Program-made: the position numbers and the translations under genes
The notes under the pieces: generated by a model
Seen by the model: the letters and a program-made list of their open reading frames with translations, nothing else
Database searches by the model: none
What the model was told of the DNA's origin: nothing
Shown here: positions 59,655-64,000 of the stretch, piece after piece
Layout: each line of letters starts with the position of its first letter
How positions within the stretch are numbered: the first letter of the stretch is position 1
NCBI GenBank assembly: GCA_963530295.1
Contig: CAUSCF010000006.1
Location: 1 to 64,000, forward strand
Direction: 5' to 3'
DNA: 64,000 bases
From: JABCPE02 sp963530295
GTDB lineage: Bacteria; Bacteroidota; Bacteroidia; Flavobacteriales; Weeksellaceae

Positions 59655-59672
59655 TTGTTTAAAATCAATTTT

Positions 59673-60149
59673 ATGGAAAGAATAGCAAGTTTTACTGTAG
59701 ATCATCTGAAAATGCAGAGAGGAATTTTCGTTTCTCGTAAAGATCATGTGGGAGATGAAGTGCTTACTTCGTTTGATATCAGAATGAAAAGACCATACAA
59801 AGAGCCTGTTTTGGGGATTGCAGAGATACACACGATGGAGCATCTGGCGGCTACATGGCTCAGAAATAGCGATTGGAAAGATAAAGTCATCTACTGGGGG
59901 CCAATGGGCTGTATGACAGGGAATTATCTTATTTTGGCTGGCGACTACGAATCAAAGGACATTGTAGAGCTGATGACCAGAATGTTTAAATTCATCAGTG
60001 AGTTTGAGGGCGATATCCCAGGCGCATCTGAGGTAGAGTGCGGAAATGTCTACTGTAACAACCTTCTGATGGCAAGATACGAAGCAAAAAAATACTTGGA
60101 AGAAGTGCTTCTTAACCTAAAAGATGAAAATCTAAATTATCCGCAGTAA
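59673..60149 (+). CDS. luxS: S-ribosylhomocysteine lyase
   Basis: 158 residues from ATG 59673; a TTG seven codons upstream lies inside the -7 box and is rejected. Metal site His53, His57 (HTMEH) and Cys123 (VECGNVYCNN), the catalytic Glu56, and Cys80 in GPMGCMTGNY are all present. LuxS turns S-ribosylhomocysteine into homocysteine and DPD, the precursor of autoinducer 2, within the activated methyl cycle. No pfs gene is adjacent. Single-gene transcript between its own -7-like box and a bidirectional terminator. Confidence 0.97.
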   Translation: MERIASFTVDHLKMQRGIFVSRKDHVGDEVLTSFDIRMKRPYKEPVLGIAEIHTMEHLAATWLRNSDWKDKVIYWGPMGCMTGNYLILAGDYESKDIVELMTRMFKFISEFEGDIPGASEVECGNVYCNNLLMARYEAKKYLEEVLLNLKDENLNYPQ

Positions 60150-60177
60150 TGTATTGTATGTGAGATAGTTGTAATTT

Positions 60178-60213
60178 AAAAATGGTATTTTCTTTTACGA
60201 AAATACCATTTTG
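60178..60213. terminator. Bidirectional terminator after luxS
   Basis: AAATGGTATTTTC, a 6-base loop, then GAAAATACCATTT, an exact complement followed by TTG and T7. It lies 29 bases past the luxS stop and 6 bases past the convergent gene's end. Confidence 0.85.
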
Positions 60214-60218
60214 TTTTT

Positions 60219-61175
60219 TTAAGGAGAAATAAGCTGTAAATCTATACTTTTCCAATATTTTTTGGGCAGGAGTATGGTTTTAGAGTGGACATCAGTGTAG
60301 AAAAAGAGATACATATTATCATCATTGTTCCACAGTGTTACGCTGTTTTCATAGCGGGAATTGGAAATGCTAAAACCTGTTCTTTTGAATTGAAAAAACG
60401 GAATAGATTCTTCTTTGGAATAATGAATGTTGTATATGGCATAGTCGCCATTTCTTTTTGGAAAAATAAAAGGATAGTTTGCTGCAGAAGCGGCAACGCC
60501 TACAATTGACTCATTTGGGTCTGTAATGCTGATATTTAGCTTTTCTAAATATTCTTTCAGATTATCAAATCCTTTGAAAATAGTATTCGTAGAGGCGATT
60601 TTATTCAGATTGTCATCTAGAAAAAGTGTAGAATTTTTCTCACTGATGATATAGACTCTGTTCCCTTGCTTTGTTGGATAGCTTTCGATTTCCTCTGGAG
60701 CGAGGATTTTTTTCTTTATTTCAAAATCTTTTTTAGAAATGAAATCAATCGTTTTTTTACTCGTAAAACCAGTCAGATAATCTCCTTCATCTCTGACTTT
60801 GATGTATTTTTTTGGAAGTTTTATTCTGCTGTCCAAATCCAGATTATTCAGAAGAAAGCCATTTCCGCTGGAATGAGCATACATATAATCTTTTTTATCA
60901 ATGCTGATGAGATAAGTATCAATGAGATAGTCTATTTTTTCCATTTTCCCAGTCTGTTTATTTGTGATTACAGCGCCTTTGTTTCCATTTAGAACGATGA
61001 AAGGCGACTCATTATCAATCAAACGAGATACCCATTGGTAGGATGGCGGCAGGGTTTCGTTTCCATCTTTATCCACGATGCCGTATTGGTTATTCCACCC
61101 AAATTCATAGTAATTCTGCTGTGCATTTGCGGTCAATGCAAATAGCGAAAGAATAAGAAATAAAAAAGTTTTCAT
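60219..61175 (-). CDS. Secreted protein with WG-type repeat, unknown function
   Basis: 318 residues. Signal peptide MKTFLFLILSLFALTANAQ. Directly after it is one clear WG-repeat-like unit (FGWNNQYGIVDKDGNETLPPSYQWV), followed by less regular units (LNGNKGAVITNKQTGKMEK). The rest is beta-rich with no recognised domain. WG repeats occur in exported Bacteroidota proteins of mostly unknown function. A TAAATTTG box is at 61198-61205 on the minus strand. It lies convergent with luxS and divergent from hisS. Confidence 0.7.
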   Translation of the reverse strand: MKTFLFLILSLFALTANAQQNYYEFGWNNQYGIVDKDGNETLPPSYQWVSRLIDNESPFIVLNGNKGAVITNKQTGKMEKIDYLIDTYLISIDKKDYMYAHSSGNGFLLNNLDLDSRIKLPKKYIKVRDEGDYLTGFTSKKTIDFISKKDFEIKKKILAPEEIESYPTKQGNRVYIISEKNSTLFLDDNLNKIASTNTIFKGFDNLKEYLEKLNISITDPNESIVGVAASAANYPFIFPKRNGDYAIYNIHYSKEESIPFFQFKRTGFSISNSRYENSVTLWNNDDNMYLFFYTDVHSKTILLPKKYWKSIDLQLISP

Positions 61176-61197
61176 AATGAAGAGAATTTTATAAAGG

Positions 61198-61205
61198 CAA
61201 ATTTA
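61198..61205 (-). promoter_or_regulatory. Candidate -7 box for the WG-repeat protein
   Basis: Minus-strand TAAATTTG, 22 bases upstream of ATG 61175. Confidence 0.4.
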
Positions 61206-61239
61206 TTAAATAAATCCGATTTATAAGGTTTATTTTTTT

Positions 61240-61247
61240 TACTTTTG
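61240..61247 (+). promoter_or_regulatory. Candidate -7 box for hisS
   Basis: TACTTTTG matches TAnnTTTG, 25 bases before the hisS ATG. Divergent from the box at 61198-61205; the gap between them is only 34 bases. Confidence 0.5.
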
Positions 61248-61272
61248 TCTTTTTATTAAAATAGAAATAATT

Positions 61273-62625
61273 ATGTCATCAGCGCCAAGTTTAGCAAAAG
61301 GAACTCGGGATTTTACAGCACAGGAAATTTACAATAGAAGATACATCATCGGTGTTTTGCAGCAGAATTTTGAACTGTTTGGTTTTCAACCTTTGGAAAC
61401 ACCTAGCTTTGAGAATCTTTCTACACTTACTGGGAAATACGGAGAAGAGGGAGATAGACTGATTTTCAAGATACTTAATTCGGGAAAGTTTACTTCTGAT
61501 GTGGATGAGGAAACTTGGCAGAATAAGGATTTTAAAAAACTAACTTCACAGATTTCTGACAAGGCGCTTCGATATGATTTGACCGTGCCATTTGCGAGAT
61601 TTGTTGCTATGAACCATGGAAAACTTTCATTCCCGTTCAAGAGGTATCAGATTCAGCCCGTTTGGAGAGCAGACCGCCCGCAGAAAGGGAGATTTAGAGA
61701 GTTTTACCAATGTGATGCGGATGTGGTAGGTTCGGAAAGTCTATGGCAGGAAGTGGAGCTGGTGCAGTTGTATCTGAAGAGTTTTGCAGAGTTGGGAATT
61801 CCTGTTAAAATTTGCATCAATAACCGAAAAATCCTCTCTGGTCTGGCGGAATATGCGGATATATCGGAGCAGTTGATAGACTTTACGGTTGCTTTGGATA
61901 AATTGGATAAAATCGGGAAAGATGGCGTAGTTAAGGAAATGCTGGAAAAGGGAATTTCACAAGAAGCCGTAGAAAAGCTGAACTTCCTATTTGAAGGGCT
62001 TTCCACAAAGGATACACTTGCCCTGCTGAAAGAAAAATTTAAAGGAATAGAAGTTGGCGAAAAGGGAATAGAAGAGTTGGAGTTTGTATTGAATAAAGCG
62101 CTGGAACTTGGTGTAAATGAGGAGGTTTTGGTTTTTGATATTACCCTTGCTCGCGGTTTGGATTACTACACAGGAGCTATTTTTGAAGTAAAGGCCCAGG
62201 GCGTCCAAATGGGGTCTATCGGCGGCGGCGGAAGGTATGACAATCTTACGGAGGTTTTCGGTGTGAAGGGAATTTCGGGGATTGGGATTTCATTCGGGCT
62301 GGATAGAATTTACCTTGTTATGGAGGAATTGGGGCTTTTTGCTGAGAATAAAACGCCTAAAACAGAATACCTTTTTGCGAATTATGGCGATGAGGAGGCA
62401 ACAGAAGCGATGAAAGTAATCCAAAAACTAAGAACCAAAGGAGTTTCAGCAGAGCTGTACCCAGAAAACGCCAAACTGAAAAAACAATTTACCTACGCCG
62501 AGAAGAAGGGGATTCCAGAGATTGTTTTTTACGGAGGAGACGAGATTAAAAACCAGCAGGTTACCGTGAAAAACTTGGATAGCGGCGAGCAGAAAACAAT
62601 AGGTTTGGAGGAGTTTTTGAGATAA
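61273..62625 (+). CDS. hisS: Histidine--tRNA ligase
   Basis: 450 residues. Class II synthetase with motif 1 near PLETPSFE, motif 2 in YQIQPVWRADRPQKGRFREFYQCD, the HisA motif ARGLDYYTGAIFEV, motif 3 in GISFGLDRIY, and the C-terminal anticodon domain (KVIQKLRTKGVSAELYPE). It charges tRNA-His. The dehydrogenase E1 gene follows after 47 bases on the same strand and could share the transcript. Confidence 0.97.
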   Translation: MSSAPSLAKGTRDFTAQEIYNRRYIIGVLQQNFELFGFQPLETPSFENLSTLTGKYGEEGDRLIFKILNSGKFTSDVDEETWQNKDFKKLTSQISDKALRYDLTVPFARFVAMNHGKLSFPFKRYQIQPVWRADRPQKGRFREFYQCDADVVGSESLWQEVELVQLYLKSFAELGIPVKICINNRKILSGLAEYADISEQLIDFTVALDKLDKIGKDGVVKEMLEKGISQEAVEKLNFLFEGLSTKDTLALLKEKFKGIEVGEKGIEELEFVLNKALELGVNEEVLVFDITLARGLDYYTGAIFEVKAQGVQMGSIGGGGRYDNLTEVFGVKGISGIGISFGLDRIYLVMEELGLFAENKTPKTEYLFANYGDEEATEAMKVIQKLRTKGVSAELYPENAKLKKQFTYAEKKGIPEIVFYGGDEIKNQQVTVKNLDSGEQKTIGLEEFLR

Positions 62626-62672
62626 AGAATAAAGTTTAACAAAGATAAAGACAAATAACAAAATAAATAATT

Positions 62673-64000
62673 ATGTCTAATTACATAGAAACAGAACAGG
62701 TTTCATTTCAAGATTTTAGAAAGCAAGTTTTAGATGATTATCGCTTGGGAAGAATTTCCCGTGAGGCAAGTTATTTAACGAGAAAAGAGGTTCTTACAGG
62801 AAAGGCAAAATTCGGGATTGTAGGAGATGGGAAGGAACTTCCGCAGTTAGCAATGGCAAAGGTTTTCCGTGAAGGAGACTGGCGTTCAGGATATTACCGT
62901 GACCAGACTTTTGCGATGGCAGTGGGGGTTTTGAGTGTGGATGCATTTTTTGCCCAGCTCTATGCAGATACTGATGTGGAGCGCGAACCCGCTTCGGCAG
63001 GGAGACAGATGCCGTGCCATTTTGCGACTCGTTCTTTGAATGAAGACGGAAGCTGGAAGGATTTGACACAGATTAAAAATATTTCATCCGATATATCGCC
63101 TACAGCAGGGCAGATGCCGAGACTTCTTGGATTGGCTTTGGCGTCTAATGTTTATAAAGAAGTAAAATTCCAAGGCTCTGAAAAATTCTCCCACAATGGG
63201 CAGGAAGTGGCTTTTGGGACAATCGGAGATGCATCTACGGCGGAAGGGCATTTTTGGGAAACTATCAATGCAGCGTGTGCTTTGCAGGTGCCGATGATTA
63301 TGTCTATTTGGGATGACGGCTACGGAATTTCTGTTCCTACGCACAACCAAAGAGCAAAGGAAGATTTATCTGAAATTTTGGCTGGTTTCCAAAGAAAAGA
63401 AGGCGACAAGCAAGGATGCGAGGTTATCCAAGTAAGAGCGTGGGATTACCCGATGCTTTTGGAGGCTTATGCCCGTGCAGAGCAGCTGGCAAGGGAGGAA
63501 AGCATGCCTGTGATTTTGCATATTATAGAGGTTACACAGCCGCAGGGACACTCTACATCTGGTTCTCATGAGAGATACAAGGATGAGGAAAGAATGAACT
63601 TTGAGACAGAGTTTGATTGTCTTAATAAATTTAGAGAATGGATTTTAAATTATTCTATCCAAATAGATGGCGAAGAGCAGACGCTTTCTTCTGTGGAGGA
63701 GCTGGGTGAGATAGAAAAAGAAGCGAAAGCCTTTGTGAGAGAACAGCAGAAGAAGGCTTGGGCAGAATATAGAGCCTCAATAGACCATATCCAAAATCAA
63801 GTTTTACCATTGGTAAAACAGTTTGGAAATCAGCCAGAAGTTGCTGCATTGTTGGAGAAGTTCTCAGCGCTGATTACAGTAGGCAAAAAGGATATTTTTG
63901 CATTGGTGAGAAAGGTGCTTTGGGCTACGAGAGAGCAAAATACCAGCGAGAGACAAAATCTAGTGCAGGTTTATGAAAGAATTTCAGAGAAAGAGGCTGA
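62673..64000 (+). CDS. 2-oxoisovalerate (branched-chain 2-oxoacid) dehydrogenase E1, fused alpha-beta type, 3' end outside window
   Basis: Open for 442 codons to the window edge from ATG 62673. The alpha-type part shows the substrate loop with YYRDQTFAMAVGVL, GRQMPCHFA, and the thiamine diphosphate segment FGTIGDASTAEGHFWETINAA (about 180-200) followed by IWDDGYGIS. The region reached at the end (NTSERQNLVQVYERISEKEA) is a linker expected to lead to the beta domain in Bacteroidota fusion forms of about 800 residues. E1 decarboxylates branched-chain 2-oxo acids, feeding iso-branched fatty acids. The beta part is beyond the window, so the fusion is inference. Confidence 0.85.
   Translation, partial: MSNYIETEQVSFQDFRKQVLDDYRLGRISREASYLTRKEVLTGKAKFGIVGDGKELPQLAMAKVFREGDWRSGYYRDQTFAMAVGVLSVDAFFAQLYADTDVEREPASAGRQMPCHFATRSLNEDGSWKDLTQIKNISSDISPTAGQMPRLLGLALASNVYKEVKFQGSEKFSHNGQEVAFGTIGDASTAEGHFWETINAACALQVPMIMSIWDDGYGISVPTHNQRAKEDLSEILAGFQRKEGDKQGCEVIQVRAWDYPMLLEAYARAEQLAREESMPVILHIIEVTQPQGHSTSGSHERYKDEERMNFETEFDCLNKFREWILNYSIQIDGEEQTLSSVEELGEIEKEAKAFVREQQKKAWAEYRASIDHIQNQVLPLVKQFGNQPEVAALLEKFSALITVGKKDIFALVRKVLWATREQNTSERQNLVQVYERISEKEA

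Noticed and set aside
59652..59672. Upstream TTG start for luxS adding seven residues
   Set aside because: It overlaps the -7 box, and LuxS proteins start near MERIASFTVDH.
1..64000. tRNA, rRNA or known riboswitch
   Set aside because: All gaps between genes were read; none shows a cloverleaf, conserved rRNA sequence or a riboswitch core that I could recognise. A tRNAscan-SE and Infernal run would be decisive.

Overview
The window is chromosomal DNA from a low-GC (mid-30s percent by eye) Bacteroidota, most likely class Flavobacteriia, family Weeksellaceae (Chryseobacterium / Riemerella / Bergeyella / Elizabethkingia-like; genus not resolved). The reasons are: promoter boxes of the Bacteroidota type (TAnnTTTG, sometimes with TTG about 19 bases upstream) instead of sigma70 boxes; no Shine-Dalgarno sequences; a run ileS - traR/dksA-like - lspA; a run bamD - rpoZ - coaBC; a DUF3078 outer membrane protein; and an adjacent gene pair that looks like the sulfonolipid (capnine) pathway known from flavobacteria.

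Layout. 1-1171: 5' part of a secreted adhesin-like protein with 51-bp repeats, cut by the window edge. 1274-8262 (minus): ileS, a TraR/DksA-like protein, a lipoprotein, lspA, a SanA-like protein, tcdA and rnpA. 8380-13748 (plus): DUF3078 protein, mutL, rhomboid protease, EEP-family hydrolase, pcm. 13796-24524 (minus): M3 peptidase, Gcr-family membrane protein, M20 dipeptidase, a udk-divIC-methyltransferase operon, a tiny membrane protein, xth, and a TlpA-like lipoprotein followed by a lone FecCD permease. 24738-26927 (plus): second SanA-like protein and an Atg22/UMF1 MFS transporter.

26972-42019 (plus) is a 15-kb Wzx/Wzy-type surface polysaccharide locus: CapD/PglF-like dehydratase, Wza, Wzc, flippase, polymerase, two glycosyltransferases, an AsnB-type amidotransferase, a PglC-type initiating transferase, a small unknown protein, an N-formyltransferase, a PglE-type aminotransferase and an RfbC-type epimerase. 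Together these predict a glycan built on an N-formylated 2,4-diamino-6-deoxy sugar. The locus ends at a terminator and a block of 41-bp tandem repeats.

42309-64000 is core metabolism: flavoprotein, yidC, pyrG (minus); miaA, TlpA-like thioredoxin, YkvA (plus); coaBC, rpoZ, bamD, TetR regulator (minus); gcvH, VanZ-like, the cysteate synthase / cysteate acyltransferase pair, TonB-dependent receptor (plus); tyrS (minus); luxS (plus); WG-repeat protein (minus); hisS and a fused branched-chain 2-oxoacid dehydrogenase E1 cut by the right edge (plus).

Most convergent gene ends share a perfect hairpin with A and T runs on both sides, reading as bidirectional terminators. No rRNA, tRNA, CRISPR array, insertion sequence or prophage was seen, and no gene-free stretch exceeds 300 bases. 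The most interesting points are the putative sulfonolipid pair, the formylated-sugar route, a MutL that lacks all endonuclease motifs, a leaderless-looking promoter at 8345-8380, and an unknown small protein translationally coupled to the formyltransferase.
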